Shown here: positions 25,001-35,900 of the stretch, piece after piece | Position numbering within the stretch: position 1 is the first letter of the stretch | Layout: each line of letters opens with the position of its first letter | Assembly: GCA_037178975.1 (NCBI GenBank) | Contig: JASJZH010000003.1 | Span: forward strand, 9,593,433 to 9,657,432 | Direction of reading: 5' to 3' | Length of the DNA stretch: 64,000 nt | Source: Oscheius tipulae | Lineage: Eukaryota; Nematoda; Chromadorea; Rhabditida; Rhabditidae | The notes under the pieces: model-generated | What the model was told of the DNA's origin: nothing | What the model saw: the letters and a program-made list of their open reading frames with translations, nothing else | Databases searched by the model: none | Made by a program: the position numbers and the translations under genes

Positions 25001-28000
25001 GGGCAGACTGTCTCTCTTACTGTGCCTTCGGAGAGTTCAACTGGAACTTCATCGTCATCGACAATAACTCAACCCGCTGAACCTGGAACTGTCTTTATCA
25101 CAACTGTACCAGAGAACATGGAACCTTCGACTGTTACTATTGAAACGACTCACTCTTCCTCCACAGGCACAACGAAGAGCATGCCCTCTGTTACAATGAG
25201 TCGTACTGGGAGTACCAGCCCCACCTCTCAGTTGTCTAGCATGAGCACACAGTCTGTCAGCACGATTGAGACGATATCCAGTAGTACAGAACCCAGCATC
25301 AGTAGTCAAGAGACGACCACCAGTCTTCCTACAGTCACAGTATCTGGGAAGGGATCAGTAGTCGATGTGGAGAGTCCAGAAGGTGTTGAGCTGATTACTG
25401 GATCGGTAAGAGTGAACATGTCGTCACCTAGTAGAACACCTGGACCGACCAGTCCTACCGGTAGCCCTGAGAGTACCCCGACTGGAAACGGTATGGTCAT
25501 TGAAGTCGAGAGCCCGGAAGATGTCGAGCTGGTCACTGGATCAGTCCGGGTTAACTTCTCTCTGCCGGATGGAACCACTAGATCCAGTCAGGGGACGAGC
25601 ACTGGAACAGCATCAATGACTACTGGAGTAACTGGAACCCATTCAGTATCCGAAACTGGATATACCGGAAATCCTACCGTAGTCACAGTTGCTTCGACTA
25701 GCCAACACACAGTATCTGCAACTGGAAAACCTATAGTATCTAGGACGAGCTCGAGTGGTACACCTACCACAGCCACAACTACGGCAAAACCTATAGTATC
25801 CGAGACTGTTACGACAGACCGACCCACCGTATCGACAACTGAAACACCATCTAAACCTACCGGAAAATCTACCGTACTGATTGAGACATCTACAATTGCA
25901 AAAACTACAGTACCCTCTGTGGAAAACAAAAAAGAGTCGAGCACGGTTGAGTCACAAGGAATTACTGCAAGTACCAAAGTATCTGGGCCCAGTGAGACCA
26001 CAGAGAATTCCTCGGAGACAACCACTGTCAGTCTTGTCAAAAACACTTCAACTACCCCGTCACCTGAAACAACGACGCTTCGAGTGATTTGGTCAGAGGA
26101 GAAGGGAAACAAGTCGAAGACTACTGCCAGTTTCATCATCACTCAGTCTTCTCCTGAGCCGACTCAAACGACTTCAACTACTATCGCCATTCCTTTGGAA
26201 TTCGAGTCATCCACGGACAGTGCCATCTGGTCGGAGGAGAAATCTACTCGGGGAAGGACAACATCTAGTCCTGTCACTACACAGCAGTCGAGACAGTCGT
26301 CTCTTCCTGGATCGAATTCTATGGGTAGTACAAACTCACCTGTCAGTTCTTCTTTGACTACGGTAGCTCCGGAGACTACCACTACCGCTGCCCAGGCTTC
26401 TACTGTTACTGACTCTAGCTCCTCTGTCTCTTCCTTTATACCTGAGAACAGTTCTCAACCAAAGTCTACCCAGACAACGGTATCTGCTCTGAAGACGACA
26501 GAGTCTTCCCTGGAATCCTCTGGAAATCCTGATGAGGGATCAGGGGATGAGCCAACTTCAGAGAGTTTGGAGGGATCTGGGACTGAGCCTGCTGAAGGTT
26601 TGTCCACTGTCAAGAGTACTATCACGGTTCCCAGTACCATCTCCACAGTGGGGCCTCCTGTTACTTCGGTATCCTCTACAACCAGGAGCAGTTCTTCCAA
26701 GGCTGCCTCAGCTTCTCCATCGGAGTTGAAAACCCTCACAACCAGGTTAACTAATGAATCAACTGTCCTCTCAACCCTACTGACCACTAGTGGCTTGTCT
26801 GAAGAAGCCACTTCTAGTGTTTCACCTAGCACTCAAACAAAGACACCCACCACTCATCAACCAACCACCACAAATGGTAACAGTACACCGTCTCCCGTTG
26901 TGCCTCACTCATCTGATCCCGATTCAGCCGCGCCGCCCAGCATGACTCCGATTAGCTTTGAGACGACGGAGCTGCCTCTTCCGACGACTGAACTGGAGGC
27001 TTATGGCTCGACGACGGAGAAGGAGATAACGACGACGGCCACGACTCAGGGTGAGAACAGCACCGAAGGGGGAATGCACCGCACGAGCACTGCACCTTTA
27101 GAGCGGGACGAGGAAATAGCAAACATCGGTTCTCTCACAAGTGATGTAAAGCAGAGAGAGACGTTCTCGACAGAAGAAGGCTCTACGCAAGACGGGATTA
27201 TGATGGATCCAGAGGAAGAGGTAACGGTGACGGCTGTCCAGGAGGCTGGACCGCCGGGAATGGTACCAAGAAAAGATCCAGTTCTGTCGAGAGTTCCCAA
27301 TGGAAAGACCCCCTTCCCGTTGGAATACCTCACTCCTGCACCTTTTCCTCACCCTCCTACAGAAGCACCCTCGGGCATTTCTTCACATTCACCTGAAGTG
27401 ATCGATTCTAATGGTGCCTACTTTCCAGCTCCTTCTATTGTTACTGACGATGGAGTAGAGGTACGGACGGAGGCTGTCGGAACAAAGAAGGAGAAACCGC
27501 AGAGAGAAGGATTAAAGAGGTGAGTGGATAGAGAGACAGAGAGACAGAGAGACAGAGATATTGAGAGATAGAGGGAGAGAAAGATAAAGTGACAGAGAGA
27601 CATAGAAACAGAGAAACACAGAGACAGAGAGACAATGAGATAGAGAGATACAGATACAGAGAGACAGAGAGACTGAAATACAGAGAGTAACAACCTGTTT
27701 CTGACAGATGCTCGACCGAGGATCGTTCAAAATGCCACGAGTTCGCCATCTGCGACCTCTCAACGAGTTCCTGTCGCTGTAAGGATGGCTTCGAAGGAGA
27801 CGGCTATGGAATCTGCAGGTAGCCCTGGTCTTTTCAAAGCAAACCTATACTTTCAGACATGTAACCTCTCTGGATTGTGTCTCGAACTCGACACTTTGTC
27901 ATTCCGATGCCTTCTGTGACCGTCATACTCGCAAGTGTGCCTGCGCTGCTGGATACATTGGAGACGGAATTCTTTGTTCCCCGGATCCACAAGACTGTAT

Positions 28001-30130
28001 CCTGAGGAAAGATCTTTGCTCGAACGATGCTGTCTGTTCGGGAAGAAGATGCCGCTGTGTGGAAAGTTTCACAGGTGATGGAATCAAGTGTGTCTCTCTG
28101 CACCAGAGATCGGCCAACTGCTCTGAATGCGACATCAACGCTCACTGTAGCCAGGGAATCTGTACTTGCAATGTAAGCTTTCTTTCTGAATAATATCAAT
28201 CCGTCTTTAGACTGGATACTTTGGAAATGGACTCTGCTGCGTCCCAGATCCAAGAGATTGTGTCCACTTCCCCGGAACCTGCCACCCAGAGGCCACCTGT
28301 AATCGAGATTCCAGACAGTGCACCTGTAGAAAAGGATATCTGGGGGATGGAATTTCCTGCTTCCCGACAGTTTCTTGTGTCACTGATGCGAGCGTTTGCC
28401 ACAAACATGCCATCTGTCTGCCGTCGGGACACTGTATGTGTCGGAACGGCTTCGAAGGAAATGGACACAGCTGCCAGCCGAGTGAGTTCTAAAGAAATCT
28501 GTGTCTGTCTCTCTGCTTTTTTGAATCTTTGATGAAAATGTTTTTCAGCGTCGGCCCTTGGCCTCCATCCAGTAGTCCACGACACCCCCTCTCTTTGCGG
28601 AAACAGATGTAACAAAGAATCCGAGCTCTGCATTGAAGGCGACTGTGTCTGTAAACACGGTTTCAAAAAGATCAACAATGTCTGTCAAGGTAGCTTGCCT
28701 TCTGATTTTCTAAAACCTCCATTTTCAGATGTGGACGAGTGCTTGTCCTCTCCCTGCCACCAGCTTGCTTCCTGTCAGAATGCCAGAGGATCCTATAGCT
28801 GTTCCTGTCCTGAGGGCTACCTTGGAGACGGAAAGACCTGTGTCCAGCACATGAAGATTGGCGAGCTTGGCGTCTTCTGTGAAAATGACGGCATGACTCT
28901 GATCCTGTCGAACGATACTCAAATGTTCGAGGGAAAGATGTATGTCCGAGGACAGGCTGAGAACCCGAACTGCATCAAGACGTTCTCACCTCTTCAACAG
29001 CACAGCAGGCCCTATACTTTCAAGGTCTTCTTCGAACACTGCAATGTTCAGCTTTTGGAAACTGTGAGTTATAGAACAGTGACAGAAACAGAGAGACAGA
29101 TTCTCTGAACCTCTTGAATCTTCAGAACACCTTCGCTGCTACTGTCATTGTACAAAAGCATCCACACTTCATCACGACATCTGCCGACTCTTATGATCTG
29201 AAGTGTACTTACAGTCCCGGAGTTACACAGGTAGTTCACGTTCAAAGTACCAACAAAATTACAATCCTGTTCAGGTTCAATCCCATGTTAACGTGTCGGA
29301 ACTTGCCCCAACTTCTACTCTTTCCAACCAGTTTGACGGTCCCACTTGTTCTCTGAAGATTACTGATGATCATCAGGATTTCGTGGAATCGGCCAAAGTG
29401 GGGCAGTCGATGGTTCTTCGACTGGAAGTGGCTCCCAATGGGACCTTTGGAATTCTGCCACGGGACTGTGTCGCTGTGAATATTGAGACGGGAGAGCGGT
29501 ATCAGCTGACGGACAAACATGGCTGTGCCGTGGATGACCAGCTGTTTCCGGAATTCAGACAGGTATCAGCCTCGGCAACCCAGGCCGTGTTCCGTACCTT
29601 CAAATGGCCTGACAGTTCAATGATTCGATTCCAATGCGACTGTAAGGCTTGTGTTGGACCCTGTCCTGCTCCAGACTGTAGGAAGAGAGCACTGCCAAGG
29701 TTTAGGAGAGCACATTTTGACGAGGAGATCGATCAGGAGATGGAAGGATTAAACAAGGTGAGTCGAAGGTTAATCAGAAATGGAAAGATAGAGAGGCAAA
29801 GAGAGAGAGAGAGAGACCTGACCATTCTTTCAGGTGGTCGACACGAACCGAAAGGCCTTCTCCCGTCTGCTGACAGTCCATGAAGATGGTCAGGAACAGC
29901 TTGCTCAAGAGGAAGTCGAACACTGGAATCGGGGTCGTTCAGCCCTATCCGAGTCACTTCCTTCTGTTTCCGACTACGAGGCAGAAGGAGTTTGTGTGAG
30001 GACGGCTGTTCTGGCTGGAGCTGCCCTTCTTCTAGTCCTATCCGTCGGGTTCTTGACTTCTACAGTCCTGCATCGTCGCTCAGCCCCACCCAAGTCTCCC
30101 TCCACGCCCATTTCAGTGATTTCCTTGTAA
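15259..30130 (+). CDS. fbn-1: Fibrillin-like apical matrix protein (EGF, mucin, ZP, TM)
   Basis: Very large modular protein resembling nematode FBN-1, an apical extracellular matrix component that protects epidermis and pharynx from mechanical stress. A signal peptide (LVPVVLLACLTGTTA) starts at ATG 15259, 16 bp after a TTTTCAG acceptor. Order: a short unique N-terminus; about 11 EGF-like modules (16060-18270), many with calcium-binding starts such as DVNEC and DINEC; a Ser/Thr-rich mucin-like region (18850-21820); about 13 EGF modules (21837-24070); a second mucin-like exon (about 24155-27520); about 8 EGF modules (27710-28850); a ZP module (28870-29690); a basic furin-like site (RKRALPRFRR) near 29690; one transmembrane helix (AVLAGAALLLVLSVGFLTS); and a short tail ending in SVISL. 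Introns are numerous, one only 39 bp (16570-16608). The furin site and membrane anchor fit ZP proteins that are released and polymerise. Exon borders in the mucin regions are approximate. Confidence 0.9.
15956..16042 (+). repeat. intronic GAGACAGAGA / (GA)n repeat
   Basis: About 45 bp of pure (GA)n preceded by GACAGAGAGACC units, in an early intron of the FBN-1-like gene. Confidence 0.8.
17035..17280 (-). repeat. dispersed repeat, copy C, with tRNA-like boxes
   Basis: The minus strand shows an A-box-like TTGCTTAGAAAGCGC near 17105 and a good B-box GGTTCGCATCC (17072-17062). The adjoining body (CATTCTGAGGAGGGGCTTTGC, GATAGAGCTTCAAAATATGA) matches copy B. A (TA)n run follows near 17251. It lies within an intron of the FBN-1-like gene. 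Confidence 0.6.
18668..18815 (+). repeat. intronic GAGACAGAGA simple repeat
   Basis: Purine-rich array filling the intron before the first mucin-like exon of the FBN-1-like gene. Confidence 0.8.
18850..21832 (+). other. mucin-like region 1 with repeated GLEIV motif
   Basis: Exons rich in Ser, Thr, Pro and Glu, a likely O-glycosylated spacer. The hydrophobic motif GLEIV recurs at the protein level near 19378, 19826, 20233, 20785, 20908 and 21060. One further copy lies just upstream near 18638, and a GLEIF variant near 18377. A block containing SITSSG, PPET and IHGGD, followed by ETGLEIV, occurs twice (exons 19642-20000 and 20043-20400), indicating tandem exon duplication. EQPDLVLS-type motifs recur near 21110, 21228 and 21355. 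Confidence 0.75.
22396..22605 (+). repeat. intronic GAGACAGAGA simple repeat
   Basis: About 200 bp of purine-rich repeats between EGF modules of the FBN-1-like gene. Confidence 0.8.
24155..27520 (+). other. mucin-like region 2 (single giant exon)
   Basis: About 1,120 codons without a stop, dominated by Thr, Ser and Pro. Three copies of a 20-residue motif sit at about 24310, 25350 and 25495 (for example VEVESPEDVELVTGSVRVN with variants). A WSEEKxxxxxTT motif occurs twice (about 26090 and 26230). EQPDLVLTGS near 24260 links it to region 1. The remainder is degenerate Ser/Thr sequence. Confidence 0.75.
27524..27690 (+). repeat. intronic GAGACAGAGA simple repeat
   Basis: Starts within a few bases of the GT donor after mucin-like region 2 and fills the intron up to the CTGACAG acceptor near 27708. 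Confidence 0.85.
28870..29690 (+). other. ZP module of the FBN-1-like protein
   Basis: The ZP-N half has the paired cysteines in VFCENDGMTLILS, NPNCIKTFS and FFEHCNVQL. The ZP-C half runs from CTYSPG through PTCSLKITD, LPRDCVAVN, HGCAVDDQLFPEF and FQCDCKACVGPCPAPDC. The spacing and order fit the ZP family. Two introns interrupt it, near 29065-29125 and 29232-29270. Confidence 0.85.
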
Positions 30131-30164
30131 TTCTCTCTCTCAGGTTCTTCCTTGTTATCCTTGT

Positions 30165-30215
30165 TATTCCTCAAATACGTGTCCCAATCTCGAAAACATT
30201 CCAATCCCTTGCCCT
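30165..30215 (+). repeat. short repeat, copy 1
   Basis: TTATTCCTCAAATACGTGTC continuing to CCAATCTCGAAAA. It recurs at about 31056 and 31101 within the MIF gene's large intron. Confidence 0.7.
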
Positions 30216-30384
30216 AAAAGGGTACCCTGATCCTCGGGTGACATTCCTCGCCCCCATCCCCTCAGCCCATTGTGATTTCTTGGATCTGATTGCCTTAATC
30301 CCCAAACTTCTCTTCTCGGGTTATACATTTGCCTTGATAATTTATGTATCTTTCACAATGAATACGTGTCACCAGTAAGAAGAC

Positions 30385-30594
30385 TATATACTTGGGTACT
30401 CGACTCGATGGAGCCAACCTGGTGCAGGGTTTTCCTCCGAAAATCAACCTATATACCCTTGGCGTTATTTTTGCTGGAGGTCATTTGGGCCGTGCCTCTC
30501 GACAAAATGACGCAAAGGACGTATAAGATAGATTTGAAAAAAAAAACGCGGCACCAGGCTTGCGTCTATGACTCGGGTGCCCAAGTGTACTATA
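30385..30594. mobile_element. foldback MITE, family 1, copy 2
   Basis: A 210 bp element whose ends TATACTTGGGTACTCGACTC and GACTCGGGTGCCCAAGTG are imperfect inverted repeats. Internal blocks (CCTTGGCGTTATTTTTGC; CAAAATGACGCAAAGG) match copy 1 at 10634-10964. It sits between the stop codons of the FBN-1-like gene and MIF. Confidence 0.75.
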
Positions 30595-30622
30595 GATTAT
30601 CAAGGAACGGGTAGGACTGATT

Positions 30623-31881
30623 TTAAGCAAATGTTCTTCCGTTGAAGGCAATTTCAGTAGCAGGCACGTCCACAAATTCGATGTAGATTCGTTTGCCAGA
30701 AATGCTGAGACTCTTTTGGATGACCTCGTAGAGAACCTTCGCATGGCTATTGTTCAAATCTCCGCCGACTCCTGAACACTCTTTTTTCCAGGCAAAAACC
30801 TGTGTTGCGCTGCGTCGCACTTTTCCCGAGATTTGCAAGCCAAAAACCGCGAGTGAGCGCGGCGCAGTCCAAAATGGGCTTCCCAAAACGGCGCACTCAA
30901 AATGGACGAAGAAAGCTCTTCTTTACCTTACCTGTCCGATAGATTCGTATCCTGTTCGAAAAAATGTTTCCACGTCGAAGGTATTAACATTGGTTCTGTT
31001 CATACTCTTGAAATTGTACATCTTAGATATTTTGCCTAGCCACTTCTTTCCCTCAGTTATTCCTCAAATACGTGTCCCAATCTCGAAAAGTTTTCTTTCC
31101 CTATTCCTCAAATACGTGTCCCAATCTCGAAAGATTTTCTTTCCCTAGAAAGAAAATCTTCATCTACAGACGGGTAAGAACTTTCATGGGTTGTTTCTCA
31201 TTATTCACTTGTTAGAAACTTATTTGAAAAATCTCTAGTGGGAAAACATTGAAAATTTGAGCTTTTTTAGTTTTTCCATTGTTCATCTCGGTGTTCGTAC
31301 TCGCAAGCCATTGAGGGGCCGGGCGCTCGTGCTCGGCCCGGTCCCAAAATTTAAAATGAATGCTGGGCACGGTCGTAATTTTTAGCGTTTGCCATCCCTG
31401 CTGTATACATTTTAAGAATTTGCCTAGCAACTTTTCTACCTTACCCGTTCGAAGCGGAAAAATTCCATTCAAACGGGTATACAAAAAAGACTCTCAAGAA
31501 TAAGAATAAAAAGGTCTTGCTAGTAAACAGTTAGCAGTCCAGGCAGGGATTGGAAAGCCAGAACAACCCTCTAGGTTTTGCCCTTAGCGTTTTCGGACGG
31601 GTAAGGTGAAGAAGCCCTTTTTTCACTTTCCTGCTGCAGATTAGCTTTACCTCCGATAGATTTCAGTGTTCCGTAAGCACAAGGCTCGGTAGTTCCACCA
31701 AACGTCATCAGCTGGCCTCCTTGAATATGAACTGCCACATACTAAAGACGGTGACCTTTTCCTCTCGACTTACACTTTCAGGCTTGTGGAGAAGCTGGGC
31801 GAGCTTCTTCGAGAGTTCTTTCAGCAGATCCTGTGACACATTCTCTGCTGGGATGTTTGTCTGGAGGGATAAGATGGGCAT
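30623..31881 (-). CDS. mif: Macrophage migration inhibitory factor homologue
   Basis: Member of the MIF/D-dopachrome tautomerase superfamily, small trimeric proteins with cytokine-like and tautomerase activity. Minus-strand exons: 31881-31774, 31741-31651 and 30771-30623, giving 115 residues, the normal MIF length. Met1 is followed by Pro2, the catalytic proline exposed after Met removal ([11 protein letters not shown]). LLHKPESYVAVHI includes the conserved lysine. [15 protein letters not shown] aligns with the MIF loop. [13 protein letters not shown] and RIYIEFVDV form the C-terminal helix and strand. The CxxC motif of mammalian MIF is CAYG here, so thiol-oxidoreductase chemistry is unlikely. 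TTTCCAG 4 bp before the ATG suggests a trans-splice site. The 879 bp second intron contains two short repeats. Confidence 0.94.
31056..31148 (+). repeat. short repeat, copies 2 and 3 in tandem
   Basis: Two near-identical 45 bp units (ATTCCTCAAATACGTGTCCC, then AATCTCGAAA and TTTTCTTTCCCTA) lie in the large MIF intron. A third unit is at 30165-30215. Confidence 0.75.
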
Positions 31882-32196
31882 TTCTCTGGAAATGGCTTGT
31901 TTTTCTCTAAAACATGACATTTTATTGTGTTTTCTTGTCTACAGGGTAGATTACAGCAACGGGTCATTGAGAATATGGTTTTGTCGAGGCGGAAAAGACT
32001 TTCACATGAATTTTTATAAAGAAATTCTTAAGACAATTTGAAAAACGCGCTATTTTTTGTATCGGAAAACAAATTCGAGCCTTGGTTGAGTATCCTACGC
32101 ACAACACGCCGGGGATTACGCAGCCAAATCGACCGTGCCCACATGCTATTATCGACGGTTTTTTCCAACTTGTTTTCTATCCCCTTTTCCACCTGT

Positions 32197-32730
32197 TTAC
32201 ATAACTTCTTTGCTCAGAAAATTGCTGAAAATGACTAGGCAATCTTTAGAAATCAGCTGGATCACCAAATAAAATCTCCTAGGCTGCAAATCTCGTGCGT
32301 AGCGCAATCCTTTGTTCTCGGCCTGTTTGCTCTCGTTTCCTTCCATTTTCTGCATTTTTTTCCTCTTTCTTTTCTTGTTAAGACATCGCAAAGGGTAAAA
32401 TAACATTGCTGTAATCGATGAGCATCCCTTGAAGCCAAAAATTTCTGGAAATTTCTCGAACATTTTGCTCCTAGTGCTGTGACCTAGTTTCGGCCTTCGT
32501 TTAGCTGGATTTGCCGTGTTTCTTGGTAACTTTTCACCTTTATCTTGCGGAAATGATGCAGAAGTCTTTCCGAACCGTGTTGATTTTATGAAAAAATTTG
32601 ACCGAGATCCAACCTTCCGCTCATTTTTCCTCAGTTGCATGGCATTCTTCTTAAAGTCCTGTTCCAATCCATCTTCCTGTAAATCACTCGAATCTTCTTC
32701 AAAAATACGATTTTCAGTACAGACGCGCAT
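32197..32730 (-). CDS. hypothetical basic protein
   Basis: An uninterrupted frame of 177 codons between MIF and CNOT3, rich in Lys and Arg (CLNKKRKRKKMQKMEG, LRKNERK) with an acidic start (FEEDSSDLQEDGLEQDF). I recognise no domain. It may contain a short intron after LRKNERK, where a GTTGGA donor and a downstream CAAG are present. The opposite strand is also open for over 140 codons, so the strand is not certain. Confidence 0.35.
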   Translation of the reverse strand: MRVCTENRIFEEDSSDLQEDGLEQDFKKNAMQLRKNERKVGSRSNFFIKSTRFGKTSASFPQDKGEKLPRNTANPAKRRPKLGHSTRSKMFEKFPEIFGFKGCSSITAMLFYPLRCLNKKRKRKKMQKMEGNESKQAENKGLRYARDLQPRRFYLVIQLISKDCLVIFSNFLSKEVM

Positions 32731-32921
32731 AGTTGTTAGATTTCAATCTCGCCGCTACTCTTTCATCAGTTATACAGGCACCTTTCAAGGCGACACCTGT
32801 CAGGTAAGAGCCTTTTTCCATCACCATCATCAACCAATTTTTTTTGCAGAAGAACAGCCTAATTGCGCATGCATAGTGAGGGCTCTAGTTCCCTTGAAAA
32901 CTATTCGATTGGAACAACATC

Positions 32922-35900
32922 ATGGCAGAAAAGCGAAAACTCCTTGCTGAGGTTGACAAATGCTTCAAGAAGGTCAGTTTTTACCCTTATATCCGCTATT
33001 TTATGTCTGTTTTAAAGATTGACGAAGGCGTCGAGCTGTTCGAGGAGATCATGAACAAGGTCCAGGAGGCGAACAGTGACAACCAGCGGGAGAAGTACCA
33101 GGACGACCTGAAGAAGGAGATCAAGAAACTCCAAAGGCTACGCGACCAGGTCAAGGTGTGGCAGACGAGCACGGACATCAAGGACAAGGACAAACTGAAT
33201 CAGTACAGGAAGCTGATCGAGCAGAGGATGGAGCAGTTCAAGGACATCGAGAGGGAGAACAAGACCAAACCACACAGCAAGCAGGGTCTCTGTGCCGAGG
33301 AGAAGCTCGACCCCAAAGAGAAGGAAAAGTCCGACACGATTGATTGGCTGCAGGTGAGCTTGATTTCACGCGTCTTCCAGTCTGTAAATGCTGTTTTCAG
33401 GGCCAGCTCCGCGTGCTGAATGACGAGTCGGACAGGACGGAGATGCAGCTGGAGTCGCTGAATTCGACGGAGGTTGGCAAGCGAGGACGCAAGGGCGGCG
33501 ACTCGAAGAAGGGAGACAAAGACAAGAAGCAGGAGACGCTGAATCACCGCCTCGAGCGATTGAAGTTCCACATCGGGAAATTGGAGGTAGGCTCTCTAGC
33601 ACATCATACAACCGACCCTTTCTATTCCAGATTGTTATGCGAATGGTCAACAACGAGTCGCTAGACGCCAAGACGGTTCTGGAGGTGCTGAAGGACACGA
33701 TGGAGATGTATACGGACTGCTTCGATCCCAACTACGATGGCGAAGAGGAAGACTTCGACAGTCTCGATCCCGAAGGTTTCAATTCCATGTCTCCCTTGCA
33801 ATTGTAAATTTCAGATACCTACGAGGAATTAGACCTTGGCCAGCTGTGTGCACAGCTCGGCACAATCCAGATGAATAGCGTGGACGAGGAGAAGGCAGAG
33901 AACGGACACGACGTCGTACTGCCGCACGAGACGCCGACGGCCATGGAGACTTCGAGGCATGGAAGTACTGATATGGCCCCTCCCCCGAACACGCCGGCCA
34001 GCCCCGCCCCGAGAAGAACCGTCGCCGCTGTGGCTGCTACGGCGCCGCAGCCGTCTCCGAAACCGCTCGCGAAGTGAGTTTGTTTCTTGTCTCACTAGAA
34101 AAGGGATCTTTGGGCAACTTGCCCAAAGACTTCTTTTCTAGCGATAGTTCGTGTTCTTCTCTCAAAATCCCAGGCTCAATTTTTTGCTATTTTACCGTAC
34201 AAGCCTGAGGGTTACGCCACGTCTCTTCCTCTTCCAAGTTTTGAGTGGCGAGAATCCAAAAAACACAGGGTTCCCCTTTGATGCAAAAAGGGGGGTTGAC
34301 CGAAAATTTCCCATACATGGCTCGTGCTGATGTCTGGTTTTGTTATATTTTCTCGCTGACGTTTCCCGCCGCCTCGTCCTCAATGGAAATAGAGCCGCCG
34401 GTTGTTCCCCTCTTGCTATTTCATCCGCTTTCCATCTGCTGTTTATGGGATTAGGTTGTTTTTTTTTCTAATTAGCATGCACCTTCTCTCTCTCATTATG
34501 GGCGCACTTTTTTGTATGTGTGGGGCGTTCGCAGCTGAACGTGTCTAGGTTACATCGATTGTCACCGAGAGCACTCCACAAGTGTCTCTCTTGGCGATCT
34601 CTCTCCTTGTCTTATAACCTGTTGCTTCCTTTTTATCGATCCACCTTCTTCTAGCCTAATGAGAGAAATGATTCTCGAGGGCATCTGGCCAGTTTCCGCT
34701 TGTTGTGTGATCGATTGTGGCTGAGCCGCCGTCGGCTTCATGGACCAACGGACAGGTCGGCTTAGTACACCCGAGGTGTTAGTCTTCGTCTCTCATCTCT
34801 CATCTTGTCTAGTTTCCCCCATGAGTAGAAAAAAGGCCACGAGGCAAAAGCGATAACGGGTGCTTGTTCAGTGGTATGCTATCGTTGTGTTGTGATTTTT
34901 GAGCTCCTCGATATTTCCTGAAAACAGCGATTGTCAGCCAATCAGCTGCGCCACCCCTCTTCTCCCCTCATGAAAGCACTCAATTTCTCAAATAATCCAG
35001 CTCATTTTTTTTTTTTAGGGAAAACAGCACCGAGACGACGCCTGCTCCTGTGGTAGCCGCTGCGAGAACGACGCCGGTTCCTTCGACCCCTGTCGCGACT
35101 GCCACCCCGCCCCCGCCTCCTGGAATACCGTACAATAGCGTGGCTGCGGGACGAGTGACCACGGCAGCTCCGACGCCTCCGCAGACGGCGGCCGTGAATA
35201 CTGGCAAGGCGACCTTCCCCATTCCTTCTATCGCGTGAGTTTTCTTCCCCTTCCATTTTTGATACAAAGGCAAGTATTTTAGGCGTCAGCCGAACAGCCA
35301 GGCTGCTACCGTCGCTGCAGCAGCTGCTGCCACGACATCGGCTGCTCCTTCTGTCGCGGCGGTCGAGGAAAAGAAGCCGGCTGTTGTTGAGGTTAGTTTC
35401 TCCACTTTTCTTTGGCAAGCGGTTCTCTTTTGTATCTTGTTCAGACGGAAAAGCTCAGCCCCATGTCACCGGCTCCTCCGCCACCAATCGTAGACTCTTA
35501 CGCTAGTATTGCAAAGCCTCAGCAGACAGCTGAGAAAACTGATGTTGTTGCCAAGGCAGTGAACAGCCCCCCGGTAGCTACTACTACTACCAATGTGGCA
35601 GTGGAAGAGCCACCGAAAGAGGTCTATATAGATATCGTGAAACTGTTGTGTTGTCTGAAAAATCTGCGTTTTATTTTATCGCGAAGCGCATTGCATGATT
35701 GTCTTCCTCTTATTCGATAGTAGTAATTGTCGTGCCACCCCCACCTGGCTAAACGCATTCACACAAGAGACTCGTTTTCAGGCCAAAAAGCCGTGGGATA
35801 ATGATTCGTCGAAAAGCTCGCCTATTGTCATGAATGGACCGACGATTGCCGGCAGCGAGGTCTCGGCGGCGGCGAAGAGCAACGACATCAAGAATGACGC

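Noticed and set aside
25588-26142. 184-residue minus-strand frame in mucin-like region 2
   Set aside because: It is antisense to the long Thr/Ser exon, where Thr codons read as Val and Gly on the other strand.
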